NCBI RefSeq assembly: GCF_032884065.1
Contig: NC_088863.1
Span: forward strand, 43,630,310 to 43,694,309
Reading direction: 5' to 3'
Source of the DNA: Artemia franciscana
Taxonomy: Eukaryota > Arthropoda > Branchiopoda > Anostraca > Artemiidae
DNA length: 64,000 bases
Shown: positions 43,900 to 56,396 of the stretch, piece by piece
Layout of the letters: each line of letters starts with the position of its first letter
Numbering within the stretch: the stretch's first letter is position 1
Notes under the pieces: model-generated
What the model saw: the letters and a program-made list of their open reading frames with translations, nothing else
Database searches by the model: none
What the model was told of the DNA's origin: nothing
Program-made: the position numbers and the translations under genes

Positions 43900-45450
43900 C
43901 TACTAACGATTCACCGCAGCACCAAGCTGCCTGAGACCATCAAAGCTACACACGCTTTCCTTCCATCCCAATCTATTCAAAGCCTCCCTCCTTACATCTT
44001 CCATGGAGGTTCCAATTTCTCTTAAATCTTTCCTTACGACATTATCCCACCCTACGCGAGGACGTCCTGCTTTCCTCTTAATCCTAGAAAGTTGACCGAA
44101 AAGGACAATCTTTTGCAATCTGTCTTTCTTCATTGGCAGAACGTGTTCTAGCCATCTCAAAATTTCACTCATCAGAGCCCTAGAAAGTGGGATCCACCAA
44201 CAGTTTTCGTACAACCTATTGTTAGGAATACGGTCCGTCATTCAGGTAACCAAAACAACCCTTGGTCAATTTCTTCGGAAAACATCTAGTAAATCGTCCT
44301 CTGTTCTTAGGAGATTCCAATGCTTCAGAATCGTATTTGATAACTAGCCTCACTGTCAATTCCAATATTTTAATCTTGGTTCGCAGACTTATCTTTCTAT
44401 TCTTCCAAAATATTTTCAACTGCAAAAAACATTTTGAGCCTTGGTTATTTTACTTTTAACATCTTCACTGCTCCCACTGTATTTACTAATAACACTTGAT
44501 CGATCTTTTCATTGCCAAACGTCAACTTTTCAACTTCACTTATTCTTAAACTTAGTGAATTAGTCTTCTTAACAATGATTTTCATACCCATTGTAGCACC
44601 CTGAAGTCGCAAAACCTCAAAAGTTTGTTCATTTTGCTCGCACTCGCATCTAAAATGCTTAATTCATCAGCATTATCTAAGTCCAGGAAAGTTTTTCTTT
44701 CCCATTTTACTCTCTGTTCTCCCATTGCCTCTTCTGTGCTCTTTAAGACAAAACCCATCAAAATGATCCTTGTAAATGGGGATAGGACACAATCCTACTT
44801 AACTCACGATTTAATACGAAACCAGCAACTGACTTCATTTCCTACCTTACCTGAAGCATTGTTATTCTCGTACGTACCACTAATTACTTTTATGTGTTCG
44901 TCAGGTATACCAGACATGGAAAAGTCCTTCACTAAATCTCGTTTATTAGTTGAATAAAATGCCACTAATAAAAAATAAAATCATAAATCTTATTAAAAAT
45001 AAAATAAAATGCCACTAAAATAAAATCATATTTTATAATCTTCAGTAACTTATTTCCAATTTTCTAGCGTCCATTTACCACGCTATTAGCATCTGGGCCT
45101 TATTATTTTCTATTTTGTTTAGTACCGCCACTAATTTTTGTCACAAAATAAGTCTTACTTCAAAGCCAAGGTGTCACAAACTTTTTCATTTTCCTGTATA
45201 TCTCTTGCTTTAGCTCTATCCCGGATTCGCATATTCTCAAATGTTCCGCATATCTCTCTTAAACTCTTTCCTTATCACTAATTGTGGCTCGGTTCCTATC
45301 TTTAAGAGGGACAAGTCCAGATTGATGACTCCCTCTCAATTTATTAAGATTTCAGTGCAATATTTTACTAAAATGCAGTCTAGCTGCATCTTCCAGATCC
45401 TGGGCAATTTTATCCATGGTTTCCACTTCACACCTCTTTAGTTCATATTT
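43900..45450 (-). pseudogene. Non-LTR RT remnant (same clade as 25.6 and 50.8 kb)
   Basis: Minus strand, from high to low coordinate: a GIPDEHIKVISGTYENN region (about 44900-44950), SCWFRIKS, CVLSP, then a damaged catalytic box (LDLDNADELSILD where YADD is expected, about 44670). Next come KIFWKNRKISLRTKIKILE (about 44385-44425) and the closing GRPRVGWDNVVRKDLREIGT region through LRQLGAAVNR with a stop at 43903. The last 112 codons (44241-43903) are open. The order is that of an intact RT C-terminal half; the YADD tyrosine is lost and frames shift several times. Confidence 0.8.
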
Positions 45451-45539
45451 TAATGTTTTTTCCACCTTCTTTATATTCCTGTTATTTTGATAAGATCTCT
45501 TATTCAGATAATTATTGTACAATACCCTTCTCCTCTCTA

Positions 45540-46040
45540 TTTAACATAAAGTACTCGGCGCAAGGGTTATAAGTTATGCCCTAAGGGTTGTTATGGAAAG
45601 GCTGGTCGTATAAACTTTGGAGAGGGCTCTTTCGATTGAAAATTTGATGTTCTAGTGTCCTTTTTCAGAGTGAAGAGAATTGGAGGAAAGCCCCATCCCC
45701 TCACGTCGTATTTTCCACAAATGCATCCCAGAGAATTTTTTAGATAGCCATTTGTTCAAAAATAGCCCAAAGATAATATAATAAGACCTTTGGGGTTGAA
45801 AAAATCCCCCAGAGTCTGGGGGTAAGGGTTTCAAGTTATGCCCCAAGGACATATAAAGTTTTTATGTAAGGGGTTGATGTGTAAACTTTGGAAGAGCCTT
45901 ATTTTATTGGAAATTTATCGTTCTAGTTCTGTCTTAAGAGTCAAACATGATGGAGAGAAACAATCCTCCCCTCCTTGACACTCTTTTCCGAAACACATTC
46001 AATTGAAACTGTTACGTAGCCAATTTGATAACAATAGTCC
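45540..46040 (-). repeat. Satellite S, about two inverted units
   Basis: Reverse complement of family S: GCCCTAAGGG/GCCCCAAGGACATATAAAG, TAGATAGCCATTTGTTC and AGAGTCTGGGGG motifs, spaced about 250-275 bp. It adjoins inverted element C, mirroring the order at 7.7-10.9 kb. Confidence 0.8.
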
Positions 46041-46049
46041 AAGGGCATT

Positions 46050-47930
46050 TTTTCCTGTGTTACACCAAAAGGGAGTAACAAAGGAAAAACTGATTATATC
46101 AATTTGCATAATTCAGGAAATGATTAGAGAGATGATCAAAAAGGCAATATTTGCATACTATCAATACTACTACAACTACCACCAGTATTACTACCACACT
46201 ATTACATTTTCAGTATTGAGGAGAAATTAGAACCAAATCAACTTTCAGAGAACATTTAAAGGGGAGGATCATTCCCCCAAAAGGCAATATGTGCACACTA
46301 CTGCTAATACCACTATTATTGCCACATTTACAACTACTACTACTACTATATCTATTGCAACTACTTGTAAGGCTAAGAGCATTGAGATAAAATTTTCAAG
46401 AAGTATATAAACATAAGAGTTATCAAAAGGACATGTCAGCAGTGTCATAGCAATGGCTAATTGTATAAAGTTGAAACTTCCAGGACTTGATGAGAGGGAT
46501 GTTCTGTTGACCAAAAGACAATTTGCTAATACTACTGCTGCTAGTAGTACTGCCGCTATTCAATAATATTGCTTGTAATATAAATACTACTTTTATGACT
46601 ATTATTACAACTATGCCTAAGGGTATGAAGGTGAAATTATCAAAAAATTTTGAGAGGGGAAGATGAACTGAATCACAAAACACCGTCTGAATGCATGGTG
46701 TCTAAAAGGTGTAACAAAAAGTAATATTTTAGGAACAATTTAGTTTGTCAAGTTGAAACTAACAGGGCTTGTTGTGGGATATGTTGAACTAACCAAAAGA
46801 AAATATTTGCATCCTAATGCTACTGCTCCTACTCATACTACTACTACTGTTATTATTGTTACTACTTTTATTACTACTACTGCCACTAAAGCTTAAGTTA
46901 CTAGAATTGATTCTATTGGTACTACTACTGATACTGCTGTTAAAACTAAGGATATTAAGGCGAAAAAATTGGGATGTATAGAAACTGTAGAGTACTCATT
47001 CGAAGCCCACTATGCCCATGCAGGTTCAAGTTGCCGCATCAGAAATGCTTCAGGAACGGTTGATGATATAAAGCTGAAACTTTCAGCGTGTGTTGAAGGG
47101 GATGTTGAAGAAACCAAAGGTACTATGCATATACAGGTACTAATGCTGCTACAGCTATTGCTGCTGCGCAAGCTGAGGGTATTAAGATGAAGCAATCAAA
47201 ACAAACTATGACCATTTGGACTTTCAAAAAGGCGACAAAGCAATATATGAAGAACTACTTATAAAATTAGACCTATAAATTAGACTTATAAAATAACAAA
47301 ATTGTAAAATTTATTAAATTGGACCTTTAAGGGAAAGTTGTGAGGGATTTCGAACTAGCCAGAAGGCACTATGTTTATACTTTTAGTACTACCACTACAT
47401 TTGCTGAAACTAATGGTGCTAAGACTATCAAGGTGAAGCTTTAAGGGAACTTTTAGGAGGAGTTTCAATTAACCAAAAAATGTATGCATGCAGATTTCAA
47501 AAGGGCATATGAGCCCACTCTATAAAAGCTAGAAACGTAAGTGAAACTTTTAAACTAGCTAATTCGATTCAGAATCAAGACTTCTGATGCCCTCCTTAAG
47601 AGTAAAAAGTGATTGAAGGGCAAGCATTCCTTCTCCCAAGCCGATTCATTTTCCAAACGCACCCAGTCAAAAGTTTCAGAGCAATTCGTTCAGCATAATA
47701 GAACGGTCCAGCAAGTATGTTATTAGGGATATTGGGCATGTCGACTCCCTATAATTATGTAATTGGCTCATTATGCTTTAAAACTAAATTTTGCTTTAAA
47801 CTAAATCATAAGGCATTGTGTTTATGGTTGTCAATAAGACACCTCATGAGTATATCGAGAACCACTGGAGGTATTAAGTTTGAAACTTTTGGGGCTACAA
47901 CTATTACTACTTCTACTCTTACAATTTAAA
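46050..47930 (-). repeat. Element C, inverted copy
   Basis: (CTA)n/(ACT)n cores near 46165, 46330, 46830 and 46870, with AACTAACCAAAAGAAAA and TTGAAACTTxCAGGxCTTG motifs repeated every ~250 bp, all inverse to 8440-9720. A short S fragment is included near 47560-47700. The 73-codon open frame at 46969-47190 is repeat-derived. Confidence 0.75.
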
Positions 47931-48210
47931 TAAATAAAATGAACATAAGTGTATCCAGGTTATCATAAAACCATAGATACAATCTTTTTGGGAATTATAT
48001 TAGGTTTTTATTTTTCAGGTCAGCATCAGGAGTTATAAAATTAGATTGAAAATACTGTTTGTGTCACGATTAAAAACTGTTGAAAAAGTTTCTCCAGCAT
48101 ACAAATATCATCCATGTCTTCTCAAGACCAGAACATAACTTTACTGAAAGCAAAATATGTTTTAACTTTTTACTTTTACAAATAAAACATTAGCAGAGCT
48201 TTAAAGAATA
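47930..48210 (-). repeat. Element D arm, inverted
   Basis: TGTATCCAGGTT (inverse of AACCTGGATACA) marks the C/D boundary. CTTCTCAAGACCAGAACATA followed by ACTTTACTGAAAGC is the D-arm signature. It completes the inverted S-C-D composite starting at 45540. Confidence 0.55.
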
Positions 48211-48900
48211 AATATAGGTCAATTCAATTGGCAATCCACGGTTATTTTTTTCAGTAGCCACCCCCCCCCCCCAATTTTCGTATATTAGTTTCACTGACTG
48301 AGAATGATGTGTATCCTGACGTTTCTGGTCAACCCAGACAGGAACTCCCTTTCTGCACACCTGCATAAAAATAATTGCAGTGACTCGTACTACAGTGACT
48401 CGTCAATGTAGCTTCACGATTGGCATAGCTAAACCAATGAATATTTAAAAATAAGCGAAAAATTGATTGGATTATTTGCGTTTCCGACCTTGATTAAAAA
48501 TCGGGTTGATTACAGCAACCCGAAAGTTACAGCTGACGTAGTTACAAATTTAGTGTTTCAGTACATGTCTGGTTTAACTGTGAAAGTACGTAACACTTAA
48601 TATGGAATAAAATGCGTGTAAGGTTTGAGAATCAGTAAATCAAGGTACGAAATTGGGTTTGCAGCTAGTTGATTTATTGTGTATATGTGTTTTAATCATT
48701 TTTAGGCTAAAAGCTTCATTCGTCAAACCCATAAACTAATCAAAATAGTAGAAAGCTGCTAGTCAAATACCAATAAAAAGTCCTTACTTCATTAATTCAG
48801 GAAAACTTCTTCTCGTCAGATTTTTAGTCACTTCCAGTTTACCTGCACCCCTTTCCTCCGTTTCTGGTTGATCCTCCTCCTCCATGGGGCAAACTAAAAA
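48210..48900. other. No recognised feature
   Basis: AT-rich sequence with a C-run (48261-48272) and a few short inverted motifs (for example AATCGGGTTGATTACAGCAA, then CCCGAAAG). No gene seen. Confidence 0.35.
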
Positions 48901-48903
48901 TAT

Positions 48904-50059
48904 GTAAAGTGGGCTTGCTTACAGGTAACATTACCTATAGAGCGAAGCGTATTAGTCCATAATAAACTTCGTTTGAGGTTTTCTTCTTTTTTTTTTTATC
49001 ACTCTTTGTTGAATAAATATAGAATACAGACCTGCCCCGCTACCCGCGGGGCTCATGGACTAATACGCGTCCCTCTATAGGTTATGTTATCTGTAAGCGA
49101 GCCCACTTAACGCATAATTAGTCTCGTTGGACGGGGATTTTAGAAACATAAAAAATTGAATGCGCTTCTCTAATAATGACAAAGAAACAATATGCGATCG
49201 TCAGAATCTTGCTATATACAGTAACACGCACTTTAGAGCACTTGGAACAAAAGTAAACATGTATCTCAATTTCTTTTTCTCTGGCTTTAGTTCTGAAAAT
49301 GAAATTCCTGTTATTTGAGTAGAATTTTAAGCCAATTTTTTTTTCAAAATTTAGGAAATGTATTGGCATATCTTTAAAACCCTATAAATTGGGATTGAGC
49401 AAAGTTGTGAGGCTGAAAATAATTTTGTTGCCCTTCATTTAATCAGAAGATCTATTTTGCAAGGTTTCACTTTTATAACACACAGATTTTTAGAGGTCAT
49501 CAAAGATCAGGGCCCTCTTAAGGGAGAAGGAGTGGAGGTAGGTACTAGGAAACGCCTTCCCAGGACAAACTTTAGCCTGTAGACCCATCACTGAAAGATT
49601 CATTTTTATAACCTAACCCCTTTCCATGATAGCCAAAAGTAAGTAAAGTAGAATTTGGTAAATGTTTAGTTTCGTCACAAGGTGTCTAAAGTGTGTATTA
49701 CTGCATATAGCAAGATTCTGATGATCGCATATTGTTTCTTTGTCATTGTTAGAGAAGCGCATCCATTTTTTAGCTTTATAAAACCCCCCTCTAACGAGAC
49801 TAAAACTGCGTAAAGTGGTCTTGCTTACAGGTAACATTACCTATAGAGCGAAGCGAATTAGTCCATGAGCCCCGCGGGCAGCGGGGCGAGGTCTGTATTT
49901 TATATTTATTCAACAAAGAGTGATAAAACTAAAAAAAGACCTCGAACGAGGTTTATTAAATAAATATAGAATACAGACCTCCCCCCGCTGTCCGCGGGGC
50001 TCATGGACTAATACACTTCGCTCTAAAGGTAATGTTACCTGTAAGCAAGCCCACTTTAC
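48904..50059. mobile_element. Element H: nested palindromic element
   Basis: Two hairpin modules (48904-49110 and 49810-50059) share GTAAAGTGGGCTTGCTTACA, GGTAACATTACC, GAGCGAAGCG and GACTAAT arms around a CCCGCGGGGCTCATGG block. Between them lie inverted arms, about 49102-49268 and 49640-49806, matching through GATGCGCTTCTCTAA, ACAAAGAAACAATATGCGAT and CAGAATCTTGCTATAT. The unique centre is about 49270-49640. The whole unit is a 1.16-kb imperfect palindrome made of palindromes. No transposase is encoded. Confidence 0.75.
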
Positions 50060-50358
50060 ACATTTTTTGTTTCCTCATGGAGTTTAATCCTATCCTCCCT
50101 CTAATTATGCCCTAGGCTGTATACAAAAGTTGTTAATTCTGTCGCTTTCTATTGTTTCTGTGCTTGTATCTCATCATAGTACATTATATCTAGATATCTG
50201 TACTGTGATTCTCATCAACAGTTGTTCAATTTGAGTTGTGGCTGAAGGGCCACAAACGGAGGCCACAAGGGCCTTCCTGGCTGAAGGGCCAAGAAACGGA
50301 GATCAGCACCGCCGGTACGGACTGTAAAGTTAAATGCCGTATCCTTTACCTACCTTGT
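50060..50358. other. Spacer between element H and MITE T
   Basis: A short direct repeat (GGCTGAAGGGCCACAAACGG and GGCTGAAGGGCCAAGAAACG, 50240 and 50279) is the only structure seen. Confidence 0.4.
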
Positions 50359-50706
50359 TACTTGTTAAATACAGCGACCACACTTTGTTTTCTCTCTGTA
50401 ATTAAACCGGTCTCTCTCTATATCTCTGTGTACAGTCGGAGATAATCAGCTTAGTCTGAGAGAGATAAACCACCATGTAGGTATATTTTAATTAAATATT
50501 TAATATATAGAGTCGGTATTTTGGTAAGGTTAGGTTATGTTAGGTATTTAATACAATGCGTTCTGGGTGGCCTACAGTCAATCGCTCTTTGTCGTAGTTT
50601 CCATAATTTTGTTCCTAAAGTATTATGCTTTTATCATATTTTAGTATATTTCATTTCGATTATCCTATCTTTACTTCTTGAGTGTGGTCGCTGTATTTAA
50701 CAAGTA
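50359..50706 (+). mobile_element. MITE family T, copy 2 (best preserved)
   Basis: Perfect 26-bp inverted ends at 50359-50384 and 50681-50706. They begin TA then CTTGTTAAATACAGCGACCA and end CACACT. The outer TA on both sides fits a TA target duplication, leaving a 344-bp element. The interior has an AATTAAATATTTAATATAT palindrome, GGTTAGGTTATGTTAGG and CATAATTTTGTTCCTAAAGT. TA duplication suggests a Tc1/mariner-type transposase in trans (inference). No coding capacity. Confidence 0.85.
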
Positions 50707-50799
50707 CTATTCTAGGTAATATCTATTAAAAAACAAACACAAAAAAAACAACAACAATGAAATACACAATTAGAAGAGCTCTTGTTGTTATAGTTCCCT

Positions 50800-51300
50800 C
50801 AGAAAAAGCCCACCAGAAGACTTATTAATGTGTTTCTTTTCCACCTAAATCTGTTCAAAGGTTCATTCCCCCCCTCTTGTGACATTTAAATCTCCTTTGA
50901 ATCCGTTCTTATGAGCTCTTCCAACTCCATTTGGGGGCGATCTGCTCTTCCCTTTACCCCAGTTGGTAAACCTTTTGAACTACCCGTGTTTTAGGGCAAT
51001 GATTAACTACCGTCAATATCATGGCTCCCAGTTTTCTAACCTTCATTCAAAGTTCTTCTTATTTCCAAACGTTCAGCTGCACAAGAACATCCAGCGCCTT
51101 GGTTATTCTTTCTTACATACTTACTGCATCCCATACTGTTACTAAATTATACCTAGGCAAGCAAAGCTATAGCTATTCATTTTCTTGTTTCATCATATTA
51201 GCTCTTCACTCTCATTTATTCTTAGTCTAAGCGATTTCGTCTACTTAACATTAATTTTCAAGCCTGTTCTTGCATTCACAACTTTCAAAACTAGGACACT
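50800..51300 (-). pseudogene. Non-LTR RT remnant
   Basis: Minus-strand pieces ARTGLKINVK, TKSLRLRINESEE, SFACLGIISNSMGCS, RLEIRRTLNEG and a broken continuation match the RT region after the YADD box (GLKINVKKTKSLRL, TYLGSIISKDGG). It is full of stops. Same clade as 43900-45450. Confidence 0.6.
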
Positions 51301-52240
51301 TAGGACACTTAGACCTGTTATCTAGGACATTTAGGCCTGTCATTTCAATAAAAACAACAGGGGGGGGGGGTGGTAAAAAATGTTGAAAACCAGCAGACCC
51401 ATGATTTCATGGAAGTCTCAGCAGGGGTGGGAATCCCAGTTACATCATTATTTAGTGATAGCCTAGTATCCTAGTTACAGATGAAAATCCTTTTTTTTAA
51501 CTGCCACGAAACTCGGTATCCACGAACTAGAAGAAAACAGACAAGTGGACTAATAATTAGATAGAGAAAATAAACAAGGGAGCAACGTCTTTTTCTTAGA
51601 AGCTGGAAATTAATTTTATGCGTTCACTTTGAAGGAGCCCAAATGATAGTTAGCTTCGCAAACAAATGCACTCAGGCACCGGACAGTCTACTCATTTAGG
51701 AAGTTTAGATCTTTTAGTTCCTGTGGGACACACAAACTATCTTTTCCCCCAGTCCGCACTTCGCTTCATAATTTTTGTCATTTGATAAACATAAAATAAA
51801 ATTCAATGACAAATCTGGTGAAAGTCCACACTCAGTGAAAAAAGGAATTACTTAAAGATTGCATCCCTTTTGCCAAAAACATAAAAGAAAATGAAAGCAA
51901 CAAGAGCTATAAGCTTACATGAAAATCCTATTGTAATCAGTCGAGAGGTTTTCGAGAAGCTTCAACTTTTTTTTTATAAATCCAACACCAACGACTTGAC
52001 ATTTTCAGCCTTTTAAGTTACTAGAACTGATATTAGTATGCCGTGAAGTTGTAAAATATTTTTAATTCTCCACTAAAAAGTTTTTTTCTTTAAGATTAAG
52101 ATTTGGATTTTGGCATTTTCATTATTTTTTCTTTACAAAAAAAACCCTAAATTTACCTAGGCTCTTCATGGAGCTCTAAATTTGACTATTTAACAGTTTT
52201 AGGATTTTAAAGTAAACACAAAATAATCTTAATTAATCTT
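51300..52240. other. No recognised feature
   Basis: AT-rich DNA with a G-run (51361-51370) and short direct repeats (CTAGGACAxTTAG near 51291-51330). No gene or repeat family assigned. Confidence 0.35.
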
Positions 52241-52243
52241 TGG

Positions 52244-52576
52244 TACTTGTCTGTTATACGGAACGTACTTAATTATGCAGTGTAAGATCGAACAGAAACC
52301 GGTTTCCCTTCCTGGATCGGTTATGATTTGCTTATTTTGAGTGAGAAAACTGCGATGCACGTATATTTTTATTAAATATTTAATACATAGAGGTGGTTAG
52401 GGGTTAGGTTAGGTATTTAATATAATGCGTTCTAGGTGGCGAGCTTTGCACAATTCTTTGTCGTAGCTTCAATAATTTTGTTTCTAAAGTATTATATTAT
52501 TATCATGTTTTGGTACATTTCATCAGGATAAACCTTACCTTCCCTTATTGAGTGTGTTCCGCTTAACAGACAAGTG
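52244..52576 (+). mobile_element. MITE family T, copy 3
   Basis: The left end TACTTGTCTGTTATACGGAA and the right end (inverse of CACTTGTCTGTTAAGCGGAA) form imperfect inverted repeats. The interior follows copy 2 (TTATTAAATATTTAATACAT, GGTTAGGTTAGGTATTTAAT, AATTTTGTTTCTAAAGTATT). One flanking TA is mutated to TG. Confidence 0.75.
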
Positions 52577-52579
52577 CCT

Positions 52580-53570
52580 AATTTTTTATTGCTTTTTTCT
52601 CTTTCACTCTCCGTTTCTGCACCTAAAATAAGCTCGAAACGGTCACCTTCTTTCCCCTTATAGTTATCAATTCTTTTTACACTCTAGTAAACTTCAAATA
52701 AAATGTAAATTGGAATTAAAATCGACGAATGTAGTGGAAACGTCTCTCATCCATTTTGCCCAAGCAAGTTATTTCAACCCTCTTACTACCATCCACACAA
52801 CCCACTAAATCTATAACCGACCAATCTTATTTTGCACATTAAAAGAAAAAAAAAGAAGCTCAATAGCGTTTTTTGATTTTTGACCCTGTATTCAGCTTTT
52901 TCCGTATCAGTTAAATCTCTGTAATTTCAACACTTTATAATTTTGCTGTTGGTCTTAATGTTAGACTTAATTACTGTTATTTCACATTTATTCCCTGACG
53001 ATATCCAGAATTTCATTCGGAAATTTATCAGTTATCCACTCCTTTTCTACATGAAGGAGCTTCATTACTTTCTAAGGATGAGGGATAAGATAGTGCAATT
53101 ATATAAAATTTATCAAATAGTCGTGAAATATTTATTGAGCTCTTAGAAAAGTGATTGACATTAAAAGATTTCTAGATGTATAGTGCATAGTTTCTATATA
53201 AATTGTTGTTGTTATTGTTCATTTTTCTGCCGCAATACTGCAAAAAATTTCCCTTCTCACAATAAAGTGAACTATCGATAGTTTTATTGCTTAGACTTAA
53301 ACATTTAGGAAAAACTGACGATGAAAGATATGTTCCTATGAGAATAAAAGGTTAAAACAAATTTCCCTCCCCGTATCAGGCATAGGGAAACTCAAACTAT
53401 TTAAATAATCAAAGTCTAGAAGAGCATGATCTTAAAATTAGTAGTGACGCTATAATGCTTCCCAGGACACCTATATGGGGTATACTTTTGGAACTACTAC
53501 CCCCTTAAGACACTGTTACGCGCAAGTGGGCCTTACGCAATACTATAGTGCACCTGTAACGGTATTATAC
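52580..53570. other. No recognised feature
   Basis: AT-rich DNA. A 68-codon open frame at 52943-53146 has no recognisable domain. Confidence 0.35.
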
Positions 53571-53574
53571 ACCT

Positions 53575-53765
53575 GTATGTTACGTAATAGGGTTTGCTTA
53601 ATTCAGGATTTCTTTGGTTATTAATTAATATGGTTTGTTTACTTTAGGATTTCTTTGAATGTTACGTAATAGGGTTTGTTTACTTACGCAAATGCTCTCT
53701 TTGGTTATTATGTAATAGGGTTTGTTACCTTCAAGATGTTGGTGCCTGTTACGCAATAGGCAACA
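53575..53765 (+). repeat. Short tandem repeats, ~42-bp period
   Basis: ATAGGGTTTGTTTACTTxxG-like blocks recur near 53590, 53632, 53673 and 53717, alternating with TGTTACGTAATAGGG and TTTCTTTGGTTATTA motifs. Confidence 0.7.
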
Positions 53766-53769
53766 TTAC

Positions 53770-56330
53770 ATACCTCCATCACTGATAAATTTATCTCGTT
53801 TATCAAGGCAAAATATATACTTTTCTCGTTTGCTATTTCAAAAGCTTCTTGCTAGTCAAAGCATGTTCTAGCAGATGGGTTAAAATTACATCCGTAATTT
53901 TAATTGAATTACATCCTAAAAAATGTAATTTTTACGTCAAATGGTTACATAAATGTAACTTATCTATGCGTTAAATGAAGGTGCGGGTAATGTTTTTCCC
54001 TATAATAATTAAAATAATAAGCTTACAAGGAAAATTTTGACTATAATAATCAATTATCTTGTGAGACCCCTTCCTCCTTAATAGGGCCAGGTATAACCCT
54101 AGGCAACAGAATAAAAGTTTGCTCATAGTGTGGCTTTTTCCTCTAACGTGGCCTATTATTATGCATATTTCTCATAAAAAAGCTGCCTCTTATAAATGAA
54201 GAAGCTTAAATATCCCAAAATATCCTAGTTTAGCTAATTTTTTGATATTTTGAAAAAGGGGTTAGGTTGGGAAAATAATACTTTCAAAGACGGTCCACAG
54301 TCTAAACTGTGTCCTGGGAGGGTATTTAGAAGCGCCTAGACGACATATATTACCACCCTTTAAAGAGATAACTACGAGTCAGTGTACTTTGGTCCAAACA
54401 AAGCACTTTTAGCCTCACTAAATTTTTCTGACACCGGAATGATTGCATATTTTTTAAACTGCAATTGGAATCTTTTGTACTTACTTTTCTTTGAAAAAGT
54501 TTCCTTCACAATTTTCATTTTGTATCCATGCCGGGCGTGAAAACTATTTCAAAATCTTTCAATTTAAGTTGGAGAGAGAAGGCCTCTAACACTGATATAG
54601 AAGGAGCGGAGTGCAATAGGGCCGAGTTAAATTTAAGTGGGGGTGCACAATACATGTTGAAAATAAGATTTATTTTTACTTCATGTAAAACTATTTATGG
54701 TGAATCCAAATAGTATATATGGTGAAGTCGCTGCCCGTTCCTTGGCCCCCAGCATGGGGAGAACATGGTTACCGTGCAAGATGGAGTTGCCAATCCTAAA
54801 GTAAGTAAAATCATAGATATTTTTCGTTTTTTTATTTATTAGTGGTAAAAATGTAATTTTTTCAGTAAGGGAAAATAACTAGGATGTCAGGTGCCATGTT
54901 TGATTCCTCTGAGAGGGGGAGGTTTCATGGTATTGCCCATCCTAAAAATAGGTTTTCTTTTCAGCCTAATAAAGAGTTCCTCTGGATAGTTTTTAACGGG
55001 CTTTGAGAGGCCCCCAGCCCCCCAAATAAATGGATTTTTCAGTATGTTTTAACACTAGAAACTTAAAGTATTTCGGTATGGTGAATCCATTCTTTTATAG
55101 AACAATTATATGTTTGAAAATAAGAAGTTTTAGCATCCTGCTTTCTAAGGGGTAACTTGAAAATTCACCTTTGATATTTTTTCAAGAAAGTCTATGTATA
55201 TGAACAACATTTTATTAGCGTTCTACTGTTGAAAGGGGGCTATGCCTCTATGAATGGGGATTTGAGGACCCTAGTCCTATGATTAATATTCCCTTTTTTC
55301 AGCTTATTGTAAATTACTTTTTTCAGTTTATAATCATAAGTGTTTCGGGGAATAACAATTGTCACTCTTTTTCTGGTTGTCATTGATGATTTAGACCATA
55401 TAATAGATTATCTGCTCTCTGATCTCCTTGGAACACGACAAATGGACGTTACCTCCACCTTCGTAAGTATTTTATGACTCATAATTTCAATGAGGAGAAC
55501 TTTATAAAAGCTGAAACATAAAAGGGGCACCCTACCCACATTTGTAAGGTCATTTCTGGTCATTTCTCTTAAATTCTTAGCTTTAAATATGGGGTGAACA
55601 AGACTGAACACCTACTTTTGCTCCACGTACGGAATAAATTCTGGTCATCAAACCTTTAGGTGGTAGTTTGGTCTCAACAAATACGGACGGTCAATTTGCC
55701 CCTTAAAAAGTTTTCAGAGCAATAATGTATTCTTTTTTAGCCTATTATAAATTGTTTTTTAGGATGAAATCAAAAGTATTTCAATGGAATAATAAGCTCT
55801 TACTATTTTTTTAGGTTCACATGCCAACACTAGCATCATACCAAAGGGCCTATATCGAGAACATATTATCACCACCATCGGAGTTTCTCGACAATCTTTG
55901 TATGGCCCTTGAGGAAAATGAACGTGAGGGAATGTGGGGATGAGTCCTATTAATTGACCTTCCCCAATTTTTATGTAGATGCTTTTGTGAGGGATCTTGG
56001 CCTTGATATGGAATCTTTAGACCACGTGCTTAACCAAGTGTCATTCAGTGAGGTCGAGAGGGTACTAGAAGAACAGGTGCCCACCCCTCAGAGTGACAGG
56101 GTGGCCACCCCTCACAATGACAGGGGTTTGGGGGAAGCAGGATAAACCGGTGCTGGCTCTCTCCCTATATTGCCTAATTTTTATTTAGCCGATTCTGGTT
56201 TTAGCAATGTTCATGTTTTAGGGCTGAATTTGAAGACCAGATAGTGGAAGTGGGAGGGGACAGGGTTTCCTAAAGTAGATTTTTAGTCTTTAAAGAGGTA
56301 ATATCCCGTAACACTTAAGGGATTAGATAT
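53770..56330. other. Unassigned region with weak exon-like pieces
   Basis: Two adjacent plus-strand open stretches, about 55826-55942 (MPTLASYQRAYIENIL, then an acidic end) and 55954-56145 (AFVRDLGLDMESLDHVLNQ, then VEEL-like acidic and P/T-rich sequence), look more protein-like than the surroundings. They are in different frames, and no GT-AG intron joins them in phase. A TTTTTCAGxxTATTxTAAATT block recurs near 55295 and 55735. I do not recognise a gene. Inverted ACATCC/GTAATTTT motifs lie near 53885-53960. Confidence 0.3.
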
Positions 56331-56396
56331 TTTTGAGGGGGCTAACGAACATTTAAAGATAGGTATTAAAATATCGTCAATTCTCAATTATTCAAG

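Noticed and set aside
54720-54810. Exon ending at a GTAAGT-like donor near 54802
   Set aside because: The upstream frame has no recognisable domain, and the motif around it recurs nearby in a degenerate repeat.
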